From an uncultured Acetatifactor sp. (lineage in GTDB: Bacteria > Bacillota > Clostridia > Lachnospirales > Lachnospiraceae): 64,000 nucleotides of DNA. The translations under genes and the position numbers were made by a program. Below the pieces are notes generated by a model. That model was not told the DNA's origin, did not search any database, and worked only from the letters and a program-made list of their open reading frames with translations. This document shows positions 41,410-49,727 of this stretch, piece by piece (within the stretch, counting starts at the first letter, position 1; every line of letters begins with the position of its first letter). The DNA lies in contig CAJUCE010000012.1 of assembly GCA_910584865.1 (NCBI GenBank), forward strand, positions 70,680 through 134,679. Reading direction: 5' to 3'.

Positions 41410-42984
41410 CTAACGACGTTTGCTTTTTCTTATGAACTTCCACAGTATTCCAAGACACAGCAGTAATATGCCGCCTGCCAGGCATCCCCACAGCAGAAGG
41501 GCGCTGCGGGCTTCCCTTGCGGCCTGCTCCCTTGCGGCTTCCTCGGCTTCCCTTGCGGCCTGCTCCCTTGCGGCTTCCTCGGCCTCCCTTGCGGCCTGTT
41601 CCTGCGCAGCCTTTCTTGCGGCTTCTTCCGCTTCTCTGGCATTCTGCTCCAATTCTTCCGGGAGATACCCCTGTGCAGTGACGGTTATGCGGAGCACATC
41701 GTCAGCATTCTCCCGGACGATTGCATAAATCTCACTGCGAAGAGCGTCATCTTTTGCACGCCAGGCATCGTAAGCCTCCTGTATCTGTTCCGGCGTAAAG
41801 GAAGCCCGCTGCATCATCACCTCAATCCACATGGCGCGGCCGTCCACGGTTTCCTGATGCCGCTTCCTGCACAGAGAAGCCGCCTGCTGCATAGCCTGCT
41901 GGCGGGGGTTTGTCTCCAGTGCGCCCATATCGATTCCTTCTGCCAGTTCTTTCCCTGTGAAATTTCCCAGTTCCGTATCCCCTGCCCGCACACAGTAGGA
42001 GACATCATCCGAAAGCCCGTCAATGGAAAACTGCTGTTGGAAGAGAACGCCGGAGGATGTATGGCGGCCCATAAATTCACGGAAATCCGTAAATTCGCTG
42101 CGGTTGGCCAGAGGCAGGACTTCCGGAGCAAGGGTCATGCAGACGCCCTTTTCCCCGCGGTAGAAATCCGTAAGGCCGTTTCGCAGCGTCTGGGGCTCCC
42201 CGTCCTCCGGCACATGAAGCGCAGAGAGAATCTCCGGCTCAGCACCCTGGGCCAGGAGGATGGAATTCGCAAGCAGCACCTGCCCCGTGGCATTGGGATG
42301 GATGCAGTCCGTGGTCAGGGTGTTTCCGGGATCCTCCTGCTGAATGTCTTTCGTCAGGGCGGCCATGGGCGTGTGCAGATCCAGATAATGGACTTCCCAG
42401 AGGGCGGCCTGTGCCTCCAGCTGCTCCATATATTCCAGAATCCGGCTTTCAAAAGCCCACTTTTTATTCCCGTTTTTGGTAAAGTTTATGGAACAGTTCT
42501 CGTCGCACACAGGCGGGGAGAGAAGCAGGATATCGCCGCCCTCCAGGCCGTCCTGTTTCAGCCGCCCGATCAGCGCGTCCATGCTCGCTATGTAATCCTG
42601 GGTGGAAATTCCCAGAATGGCTTCATTGGTGCCAAGCATGATCACCGCCTTGTCAAGTCCCTTAAAGGCGGGATCCTGGTCATAAATATTCAGCACATCA
42701 CTGATTTTGTAACCGCCTGCGCTGATGTTCCGGAATTCTGTCTGCCTGTCAGGGAAAAGGCTCAGGTAATACAGGCTGAGGATATCCATATAGGACAGGG
42801 GTGTGTAGGAGGCGTAGGTGATGCTGTCTCCGATAAAGCCCACACATTCCCCGTCACTGTAAAAGTCCAGCGGAGACGGGGAAAAGGATGCCGCCCGGGC
42901 AGACATTCCCGGTCCCAGGGAGAGGATGCACAGGAAAAGAGCCAATTTTTTTACATGTTTTTTTATCATTGGAAATTTTATCAT
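41410..42984 (-). CDS. membrane-anchored SGNH/GDSL-family hydrolase
   Basis: The 524-residue protein has an N-terminal signal (KKLALFLCILSLGPGMSARA) and an SGNH domain: VGFIGDSITYAS (Ser), ISAGGYKI (Gly), VIMLGTNEA (Asn) and TDCIHPNATG (Asp/His). Family members are esterases, often removing acetyl groups from polysaccharides. After the catalytic domain come an uncharacterised region, a 12-residue repeat (EAEEAAREQAAR, about 2.5 copies) predicted to form a helix, and a C-terminal membrane span with KSKRR tail. ATG 42984 follows AAGGAGCG; earlier in-frame starts are rejected. A perfect promoter lies at 43155-43127. Confidence 0.85.
   Translation of the reverse strand: MIKFPMIKKHVKKLALFLCILSLGPGMSARAASFSPSPLDFYSDGECVGFIGDSITYASYTPLSYMDILSLYYLSLFPDRQTEFRNISAGGYKISDVLNIYDQDPAFKGLDKAVIMLGTNEAILGISTQDYIASMDALIGRLKQDGLEGGDILLLSPPVCDENCSINFTKNGNKKWAFESRILEYMEQLEAQAALWEVHYLDLHTPMAALTKDIQQEDPGNTLTTDCIHPNATGQVLLANSILLAQGAEPEILSALHVPEDGEPQTLRNGLTDFYRGEKGVCMTLAPEVLPLANRSEFTDFREFMGRHTSSGVLFQQQFSIDGLSDDVSYCVRAGDTELGNFTGKELAEGIDMGALETNPRQQAMQQAASLCRKRHQETVDGRAMWIEVMMQRASFTPEQIQEAYDAWRAKDDALRSEIYAIVRENADDVLRITVTAQGYLPEELEQNAREAEEAARKAAQEQAAREAEEAAREQAAREAEEAAREQAAREARSALLLWGCLAGGILLLCLGILWKFIRKSKRR
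41505..41630 (-). repeat. 36-bp tandem repeat in the SGNH gene
   Basis: GCGGCCTGCTCCCTTGCGGC-type units repeat with a 36-bp period and encode EAEEAAREQAAR. The unit number may vary between strains. Confidence 0.7.
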
Positions 42985-43126
42985 TGGGGATCGCTCCTTA
43001 AAATTTGTTATATCATTCTTTTTAGATGTAAAATCGGCAGAATTCACCGGCCTGCCCAGGGCAGAAGTACGATCAGCGGCGTTCCGACACATATGGAATC
43101 AAAGCTGACTTACCTTCCGAGTCAAC

Positions 43127-43155
43127 ATTATACAGACAGGAACCGGCACTGTCAA
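43127..43155 (-). promoter_or_regulatory. consensus promoter for the SGNH gene
   Basis: On the minus strand TTGACA (43155-43150), 17 bp, TATAAT (43132-43127). Both hexamers are perfect. Confidence 0.85.
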
Positions 43156-43269
43156 TCGGAACAAATGCGCCTCCTTGCAGGTTAAGCTTGCATAAATAGA
43201 GAAAATTTTTTCATTTGTGTAACCTTGTCTGCATAAAAGCAGAAAAGAATGTGAACGTGTAAGTTTACC

Positions 43270-43298
43270 TTGCACAAATTGGCAAAACATATTAAAAT
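43270..43298 (+). promoter_or_regulatory. putative promoter facing the unknown membrane gene
   Basis: TTGCAC (43270-43275), 17 bp, TAAAAT (43293-43298), about 210 bp upstream of the gene at 43507. Confidence 0.45.
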
Positions 43299-43506
43299 GT
43301 GCAAAAAGATATGTCCTTACCCTGGATAAGATCGATCTGAGCAGGGATGGAATCGCCCATATGAATATCATTGATTTTCTTTTTTATAAGAAAGAGCTGG
43401 CATTGACATGAATATGAAACGGAAAAAACAGACCTAAACTGACTGTATGAATGAAAAGAGAAGCGCGTGAATGGAGTGAGAAGCGCATGAATAGAAGAGG
43501 ATGTAC

Positions 43507-45015
43507 ATGGAAAATACAGGGAAGAAAACGGAAAAGGAAATAGGAAAGAAAACAGGACTGAACATCCTGGCAGGGATGCTAATTGCTTCGGCAGCCGTTG
43601 AGGTGCTGTACCGGACGGCAGGAATAGCGGGGGCGGCCCGGGGCCTGTCTTATCAGGTCTGGGTCAAAAAAACAGAAGATATCAATTTGACCATGGTACT
43701 GCCGCTGCTGCTTCTGTTGCTGGTATGGACAGCGCTGAACCGGCACAAAAAGCAGAAAAAGGGATGGGGGATGAAGCTGTTGGCGGTGGGAATGGCGGCT
43801 TTGTACCTGTTCTGGCTGTTTATTGTAATGCTTGTTTTGGTTTTAAACTGGCATGAGGAGCATAGGCTGGTGGGAGATTTGCTGTTGGCAAACGAAGCAC
43901 GTCCTTTTGAGGAAAATGTATGGGTGTATTACCGTCGGAAGGGGATTTTTTTCCGGGTGCCCGGTGAACTGGAGATTGGGGACATGCAGCGTTACCTGGA
44001 GGAGAAATACGGGTATACTTTTACGGTACTGGAGGACAGGGACAGCTCCGGCAGGGTATTATTCGGGGAGGAAACCCATCCTGATGTAGCCGTGAAGGTG
44101 GAACGGAGTAGATGGGAATTGGAGGATAATTATGTGGAAGGGCTTACCGTGCATTATCTAAAAGAGGGCTATAGGGAACTTGGGATGGTCCGGCCGGCAC
44201 AGATCCTGGATACAGGGCCTTATTTCTACCTGGAGCTGGAAGATGAAGCGGATATAGCCGCTTTTTCAGAGGATGCGGGCAGACTGATAGAGTATGCGGT
44301 TTCCCGGACACCGTTTTTTGAGGAGCACAGGGGCATTCTGTTCTTTATGCTCATGGAGGGGGAGCAGAAGATTACGGGAGGGCTTCCCTTCGGCAGGTTG
44401 GGCAGATATGATTCCATGGAGCAGGGATATTGGACGAACCGGGAAAGCATTGCGGAATATGTGGCGGAACGTTATGCGCAGGAGTTGGAGTGGGCGGAAC
44501 GGATGCGGGAATATGAAGCAGAATCATCCCGAGAGTACGAAGCAAGATTACCCCGGGAAGAGGAAAGCAGGGATTCCGGCGCCCTGACCTGGCAGGACGG
44601 AGCGACGGACCGGGTTTACGGGGAAGAGCGGAGCAGGCAGGAGGAAGCGGCATACCGGATTTATGAGGAGGTACTGGAGGAACAGGGATATTCCTACGAG
44701 GTGTGTTATGACGCCAGGGGCGGCCTCTATATTGACCTGGGGCAGAGAGACGCAGGCAGGGAGGGAGACCCGGAGACGGAAGGCTTCTACCGGACGACGC
44801 TGGTATATGACCGCCTGTCCGCGAACGGCGCCTGCGAACTGTTCGTGTTGTACAGGGAGCATAATTGGGAGACGGAGACCGGGACGGTTCAGGGGAACAC
44901 CGATATTCTGGAGTTCTATGCGGTGGAGACGGAGAGCGGAAGGGTAATTGGGGCGGAGAAGACAGGATGGGCCCAGACGGGCTGCCGGGCGTACCGGGAA
45001 GCCACGGGCGAATAA
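43507..45015 (+). CDS. membrane protein of unknown function
   Basis: The 502-residue protein is not recognised. It has three N-terminal hydrophobic segments (ILAGMLIASAAVEVLY, MVLPLLLLLLVWTAL, GMAALYLFWLFIVMLVLVL). A large hydrophilic domain rich in Glu, Arg and Tyr follows. It includes a charged stretch ERMREYEAESSREYEARLP and two similar-looking Tyr-rich parts (EEKYGYTFTVLEDRD and EEQGYSYEVCYDARG). That suggests two related subdomains. ATG 43507 is chosen over ATG 43501, which sits directly on its AGAGG site. The serpin gene follows in the same direction. Confidence 0.6.
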   Translation: MENTGKKTEKEIGKKTGLNILAGMLIASAAVEVLYRTAGIAGAARGLSYQVWVKKTEDINLTMVLPLLLLLLVWTALNRHKKQKKGWGMKLLAVGMAALYLFWLFIVMLVLVLNWHEEHRLVGDLLLANEARPFEENVWVYYRRKGIFFRVPGELEIGDMQRYLEEKYGYTFTVLEDRDSSGRVLFGEETHPDVAVKVERSRWELEDNYVEGLTVHYLKEGYRELGMVRPAQILDTGPYFYLELEDEADIAAFSEDAGRLIEYAVSRTPFFEEHRGILFFMLMEGEQKITGGLPFGRLGRYDSMEQGYWTNRESIAEYVAERYAQELEWAERMREYEAESSREYEARLPREEESRDSGALTWQDGATDRVYGEERSRQEEAAYRIYEEVLEEQGYSYEVCYDARGGLYIDLGQRDAGREGDPETEGFYRTTLVYDRLSANGACELFVLYREHNWETETGTVQGNTDILEFYAVETESGRVIGAEKTGWAQTGCRAYREATGE

Positions 45016-45169
45016 TCGATAAAATCCTTCCCGGATTGAACTTTTTCCGATTTTTCTCGTTATTATTGATAGAAGCTTATAGAGGGGACTGTGTAGACGG
45101 CATTTTAAAAAGAACCGAAGACGGGCATGCCGGCATGCTGCAGTTTCCAGAAAGAAGGGAGGAATCATT

Positions 45170-46609
45170 ATGACAGGGAAAACGGAAAAAAGAAAGAAGC
45201 TTTTTGCAGGGGGATTGCAGGTGCTGCTGTTAGCGGGGCTGTTGGCGGCTGCTTCCGGATGCGGGAAATCGGCCGGACCGTCCGGCGACAGTGACAGGAA
45301 GGATTCGACAGAGGGATTTATGAACGGGGAAGCGGAGGAAAGCCGTGGGGAAAATCCGGCGGATGCACAGGGAGACAGCCGGAACCACGGCGGGGAGGAG
45401 CAGTCCGATGCGGAATGGATTGCGGCAAATCAGGAGGAGACAGCTGCAGCCGTTACGGATTTCGGCCTGCGGCTGCTGCAGCAATGCATAGCCGATGGGG
45501 AGGCTGCCATTCCGGAATCCGGCCAGGAGACCGCAGCCGGGCAGCAGGGAACAGGGAATCTGGTGGTTTCGCCGCTTTCGGTACTCTCGGCACTGAACAT
45601 GACGGCAAACGGCGCAGGAGGAGAGACCCTGAAGCAGATGGAAGAGACCTTTGGGATATCGGTGCCGGAGCTGTCCGCGTACCTGTCTGCGTGGCGGGAA
45701 GCGTCAGGGGATGAAAAATGCCGGCTGGACATGGCGAACAGCATCTGGTTTACGGAAGACGACAGTTTTACGGTGGAGCAGGACTTCCTGGACAATTGCG
45801 CTGATTCCTTTGGAGCCGAAGCGCGCAGGGTGCCTTTTGATGATTCCGCTTTGCGGGAGATCAACGATTGGGTGAACGAAAATACACGGGGCATGATTCC
45901 GGAGATTGTGGACAAAATCCCGGAGGACGCGGTGATGTATCTGGTGAACGCCCTGGCCTTTGAGGGGGAGTGGGAGGAAATCTACCGGGAAGACCAGGTG
46001 CGGGAAGGGGAGTTTACCCAAGCTGACGGCACTGTCCGGAATGTGGAAATGATGTATTCCCAGGAGGAACAGTACCTGGAGGATGAACATGCGTCGGGAT
46101 TTCTGAAATACTATGCAGGCAGAAAATATGCCTATGCGGCCCTCCTGCCCGAGGAGGGAACGGATGCGGCGGAGTATCTTCTTTCCCTGGACGGGGAGAA
46201 GCTGCGCCGGATATTGACGGGCCCGGTACCGGCCCATGTGATGGCAGGAATCCCCAGGTATGAGAGCAGGTATGGCGCAGAGCTTGGGGGCATGCTGCAG
46301 GAGATGGGAATGGAGGATGCCTTTGATTCTTCCAGGGCGGACTTTTCCGGGATAGGCCATTCCCTGAAGGGGAATCTCTGCATCAGCCGCGTGCTGCATA
46401 AATCCTTTATCGCGGTGGACGAGAAGGGAACCAGGGCAGGCGCCGCCACGGCGGTGGAGATGGAGGCAGGGGGAGCGCTGTCAGCGGATGAAGTCCGGTT
46501 TGTGTATCTGGACAGACCCTTTGTCTATATGATTATTGACTGTGAGACGAAAGTTCCGGTGTTTATGGGAATACAGACCCAGGCGGACCGGGAGGGATAT
46601 GGAAACTAA
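45170..46609 (+). CDS. serpin-family lipoprotein (predicted protease inhibitor)
   Basis: The 479-residue product starts with a lipoprotein signal (LLAGLLAAASGC, lipid Cys near 31) and an acidic linker, then a complete serpin domain. Landmarks are NLVVSPLSVLSALNMTANGA, LDMANSIWF, INDWVNENTRGMIPEIV, YLVNALAFEGEW and the hinge GTRAGAATAVEM near residue 421. The C-terminal DRPFVYMIIDCETKVPVFMG is also present. The Ala/Gly-rich hinge fits an inhibitory serpin. The reactive loop between EMEAGG and FVYLDRPF is unusual in sequence, so the target protease cannot be predicted. Gut commensals are known to secrete serpins against host or bacterial proteases. AGGGAGGAATC precedes the ATG. Confidence 0.9.
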   Translation: MTGKTEKRKKLFAGGLQVLLLAGLLAAASGCGKSAGPSGDSDRKDSTEGFMNGEAEESRGENPADAQGDSRNHGGEEQSDAEWIAANQEETAAAVTDFGLRLLQQCIADGEAAIPESGQETAAGQQGTGNLVVSPLSVLSALNMTANGAGGETLKQMEETFGISVPELSAYLSAWREASGDEKCRLDMANSIWFTEDDSFTVEQDFLDNCADSFGAEARRVPFDDSALREINDWVNENTRGMIPEIVDKIPEDAVMYLVNALAFEGEWEEIYREDQVREGEFTQADGTVRNVEMMYSQEEQYLEDEHASGFLKYYAGRKYAYAALLPEEGTDAAEYLLSLDGEKLRRILTGPVPAHVMAGIPRYESRYGAELGGMLQEMGMEDAFDSSRADFSGIGHSLKGNLCISRVLHKSFIAVDEKGTRAGAATAVEMEAGGALSADEVRFVYLDRPFVYMIIDCETKVPVFMGIQTQADREGYGN

Positions 46610-46764
46610 AAGATTCTGTTGGTGGATTTGTCTATTTTGTACAATTTTAGATGAACATATTTTTGCTGCAATTGAAGAAACACAGAATATTCAACTAAAG
46701 CATTGTGACAACCGGCTTCCGCATGCTGAAAAGATAATATATTTTTACAAAAATATTTTTGGTA

Positions 46765-46793
46765 TTGTGATAAAATGCCAATTGTGCTATAAT
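46765..46793 (+). promoter_or_regulatory. promoter for the TM-helix-repeat gene
   Basis: TTGTGA (46765-46770), 17 bp, TATAAT (46788-46793). Confidence 0.7.
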
Positions 46794-46844
46794 AACGTAT
46801 CATAGTTATCTATGAAATACATATTAATATACGGAGGAAAGAAT

Positions 46845-48035
46845 ATGGAATTTTTGACTAACATCGCATCGACTATCGCTTCAGGCGTCTGGTCGGTGGT
46901 CTGTGCGTTGCTGATACTGGTGATCGCCTTTGTGGTGGCTGCGGTGGTGAAATCTGCTGTGCTGAAGCTCCTGGGAAAAGGCAAGGTGGGCCAGGTGCTG
47001 GATAAGATGGACACGCCCGGAAGCGGGAGTACCCGGGAATTTATCGGCAAACTGGTGCATCTGCTGGTATTTTTGCTCTTTGTGCCGGGTATATTCAGTG
47101 CTTTGGGAATGCGGGATGTGTCCGCGCCCATCACGAACCTGCTGAATACGGTGTGGGGCTATGTGCCCAATATCGTTGCATCCGTGATCGTGTTGGTGAT
47201 CGGCTTTTTCATTGCCAAGATGGTCCGCCAGCTTCTGGTGCCCCTCTTTGACCGCCTGAATGTGAACAAGCTGCAGGAGAAGGCCGGCATTGAGGTCACT
47301 ACTACAGTAAAACTTTCGTCTACCCTGGCTTACATAGTCTATGTGCTGATCCTGATTCCCATGATCGTGATGGCGCTGGATGTGCTGAATATCAAAGTGA
47401 TCTCCCAGCCTGCCGTCTATATGCTGGATCAGATTTTCACCTTTATCCCCAATATCTTCGTGGGTCTGGTAATTATCATTATCGGCTGCATGATCGGTAA
47501 ATTTGTAGGGCAGATCGTGGCACGTCTGATCGCTTCCGCGGGGCTGGATGCCAAGCTCACCGGGCTTATCGGCAATGAGAAGTATAATTTCAGCCTGTCG
47601 AAGCTGACCGGAAATGTGGTCTACGCAGTGGTGGTGATCTTCTTCGCGGTGGAAGGCGTCAATGTCCTGAAGCTGGACGTGCTGACCAATATCGGTACGG
47701 CTGTGATCGGCTATATGCCTGCGGTGCTGAGCGCCGTCCTGATCCTGGCTATCTGCTTCGTAGCCGGTTCCGCGGCGGAGAAATCCCTGCGCAAGAACGG
47801 ATTTGCGCTTTATGGAACCATCGCAAAGTGCGCGGTGCTGACAGTTGGAGTGTTTATGGTACTGAGCCAGCTGGGCATTGCGGCGGATATCGTCAATGCA
47901 GCCTTTAAGCTGGTGCTGGCCGCCATAGCCGTAGCATTTGCCATTGCCTTCGGAGTAGGCGGGAGGGATTTTGCTTCCCATACGCTGAAGAAGCTGGAAG
48001 ACAATCTGGAGAAGAAATCGGATACGGAGGAATAA
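46845..48035 (+). CDS. TM-helix-repeat membrane protein (mechanosensitive-channel-like)
   Basis: The 396-residue protein contains several copies of the conserved TM-helix repeat found in small mechanosensitive-channel relatives (VWGYVPNIVASVIVLVIGFF, FTFIPNIFVGLVIIIIGCM, IGYMPAVLSAVLILAICF). Each is followed by a short amphipathic segment with K/R...L. It lacks the full MscS beta domain, so channel function is uncertain. ATG 46845 follows GGAGGAAAG. The spoIVA gene follows about 107 bp downstream, with a hairpin between them. Confidence 0.8.
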   Translation: MEFLTNIASTIASGVWSVVCALLILVIAFVVAAVVKSAVLKLLGKGKVGQVLDKMDTPGSGSTREFIGKLVHLLVFLLFVPGIFSALGMRDVSAPITNLLNTVWGYVPNIVASVIVLVIGFFIAKMVRQLLVPLFDRLNVNKLQEKAGIEVTTTVKLSSTLAYIVYVLILIPMIVMALDVLNIKVISQPAVYMLDQIFTFIPNIFVGLVIIIIGCMIGKFVGQIVARLIASAGLDAKLTGLIGNEKYNFSLSKLTGNVVYAVVVIFFAVEGVNVLKLDVLTNIGTAVIGYMPAVLSAVLILAICFVAGSAAEKSLRKNGFALYGTIAKCAVLTVGVFMVLSQLGIAADIVNAAFKLVLAAIAVAFAIAFGVGGRDFASHTLKKLEDNLEKKSDTEE

Positions 48036-48099
48036 ACATATATAAAAACAAAGTTTTTCCCCCAAGATTAATCGGTGCGCAGTATACATAACTGCCAGG

Positions 48100-48140
48100 C
48101 CTCCTGCATATACATCTAACAGTATATTCAGGAGGTTTTT
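48100..48140 (+). promoter_or_regulatory. hairpin that contains the spoIVA ribosome site
   Basis: CCTCCTG (48100-48106) pairs with CAGGAGG (48129-48135), and ATATAC (48108-48113) with GTATAT (48122-48127), followed by TTTTT (48136-48140). The right arm is the Shine-Dalgarno of spoIVA (start 48143). It could be the terminator of the upstream gene, a translational gate, or both. Confidence 0.7.
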
Positions 48141-48142
48141 CT

Positions 48143-49627
48143 ATGGGAAATTATGCGATAAATACGTATGACCTGTACAATGATATCAAGAACCGTACAG
48201 GAGGAGAAATCTACATAGGCGTGCTGGGGCCCGTGCGCACCGGCAAGTCCACATTTATCAAAAGATTTATGGAGGAGATGGTGCTGCCCTATATGGAGGA
48301 TGAGCATGCCAGAAACCGGGCCCAGGACGAATTGCCCCAGAGCGCCGGGGGAAAGACCATCACCACAACAGAACCGAAATTTATTCCCAATGAGGCGGCA
48401 AATGTGGTCCTGAGCGGGGACGTTCCTGTCTCCGTGCGGCTCATCGACTGCGTAGGCTATATGGTGGAAGGAGCAGCCGGGCATATGGAAGAGGATGTGG
48501 AGCGGATGGTGAAGACGCCCTGGTTTGACTATGAGATCCCCTTCACCCAGGCAGCTGAGATCGGAACGGATAAGGTAATGAACGATCATTCTACCATTGG
48601 CCTGGTGATCACCACCGACGGAAGCTTCGGGGAGATCCCCAGGGGAAATTACCTGGAGGCGGAGGAGAAGACCATAATGGCGTTAAAGAAACTCCGCAAA
48701 CCGTTCCTGGTACTGGTGAACAGCCAGAAACCCTACTCCGAGGACGCCAAAAAGGTGGCGGCAGAGATCACCGAAAAATACGGCGTAGCTGCGGTAACCG
48801 TGAATTGTGAGCAGCTGAAAAAGGAAGACATCCACATGCTGCTGGAGAATGTACTGTACGAGTTCCCTATCTCTTCCATCGAATTCTATATGCCTAAATG
48901 GGTGGAGATGCTGCCGTGGGAGAACCGGATGAAACAGGATATCATCACCCGGGTGAAGGGATTGATGCAGGATTATACGACGATCCGGGATGTGCTGCGC
49001 AAACCGGTGGAGATGGACGGAGAGTACATAAGGCGCTGCAAGACGGACACGGTGCGCCTGTCTGACGGTGTAGTGCGTATTACGCTGGATACGGAGGAGA
49101 CCTACTATTATGAGATGCTGACGGATATGGTAGGGGAGACCATTACGGATGAGTATCAGCTGATCAGCAAGCTGAAGGATTTCGCAGCCATGAAGCATGA
49201 ATACAATAAAGTATTGGACGCAGTAAATATGGTGCGGATCAAGGGATACGGCGTAGTGACACCGGATAAGGATGAAATCAGCCTGGAGAAACCGGAATTG
49301 ATCAAACACGGCAATAAATTCGGTGTGAAGATCAAGGCATCCAGCCCCTCCATCCATATGATCCGGGCCAATATCGAGACCGAGATCGCCCCCATCGTGG
49401 GAACCCAGGAACAGGCTAATGATCTCATCAGTTTTATCAACCAGGCAGATATGGAGAAGGGAATCTGGGATACGAATATCTTCGGAAAGACGGTAGAACA
49501 GCTTGTAAATGACGGAATTACGGCCAAGGTGGCGGTGATAGGAGAGGAAAGCCAGCTGAAGCTCCAGGACACCATGCAGAAGATCGTCAACGACAGCAAC
49601 GGCGGGATGGTGTGCATTATTATATAG
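48143..49627 (+). CDS. spoIVA: stage IV sporulation protein A (coat morphogenetic ATPase)
   Basis: SpoIVA polymerises on the forespore surface by ATP hydrolysis and forms the base layer of the spore coat. The 494-residue product matches the family from end to end. The Walker A motif GPVRTGKS (about 27-34), the DCVGYMVEG segment and TDGSFGEIPRGNY lie in the N-terminal domain. The middle domain is intact and the C-terminus ends in the typical DTMQKIVNDSNGGMVCIII tail. Expression is expected from sigma-E. Its presence shows the host makes endospores. Confidence 0.97.
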   Translation: MGNYAINTYDLYNDIKNRTGGEIYIGVLGPVRTGKSTFIKRFMEEMVLPYMEDEHARNRAQDELPQSAGGKTITTTEPKFIPNEAANVVLSGDVPVSVRLIDCVGYMVEGAAGHMEEDVERMVKTPWFDYEIPFTQAAEIGTDKVMNDHSTIGLVITTDGSFGEIPRGNYLEAEEKTIMALKKLRKPFLVLVNSQKPYSEDAKKVAAEITEKYGVAAVTVNCEQLKKEDIHMLLENVLYEFPISSIEFYMPKWVEMLPWENRMKQDIITRVKGLMQDYTTIRDVLRKPVEMDGEYIRRCKTDTVRLSDGVVRITLDTEETYYYEMLTDMVGETITDEYQLISKLKDFAAMKHEYNKVLDAVNMVRIKGYGVVTPDKDEISLEKPELIKHGNKFGVKIKASSPSIHMIRANIETEIAPIVGTQEQANDLISFINQADMEKGIWDTNIFGKTVEQLVNDGITAKVAVIGEESQLKLQDTMQKIVNDSNGGMVCIII

Positions 49628-49727
49628 AAGATTTCGGTAATCAGGTCAGATTTTTCAGGCGCCTGCGTCGGGCTGCCCGGTTCCAGGCAGCGGCATGTAA
49701 CGGGCATTGTTTTTTGGCAGCGAAGCG

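Larger units (their letters stand above)
42985..43506. other. 522-bp divergent intergenic region
   Basis: It separates the minus-strand SGNH gene from the plus-strand membrane-protein gene. It holds a promoter for each direction (43127-43155 minus, 43270-43298 plus) and no convincing gene. A frame near 43299-43408 reads LDKIDLSRDGIAHMNIIDF but lacks a start. Confidence 0.5.

Noticed and set aside
41857..43185. 442-codon plus-strand frame opposite the SGNH gene
   Set aside because: The minus strand has a signal peptide, SGNH motifs, ribosome site and perfect promoter. The plus frame is a shadow.
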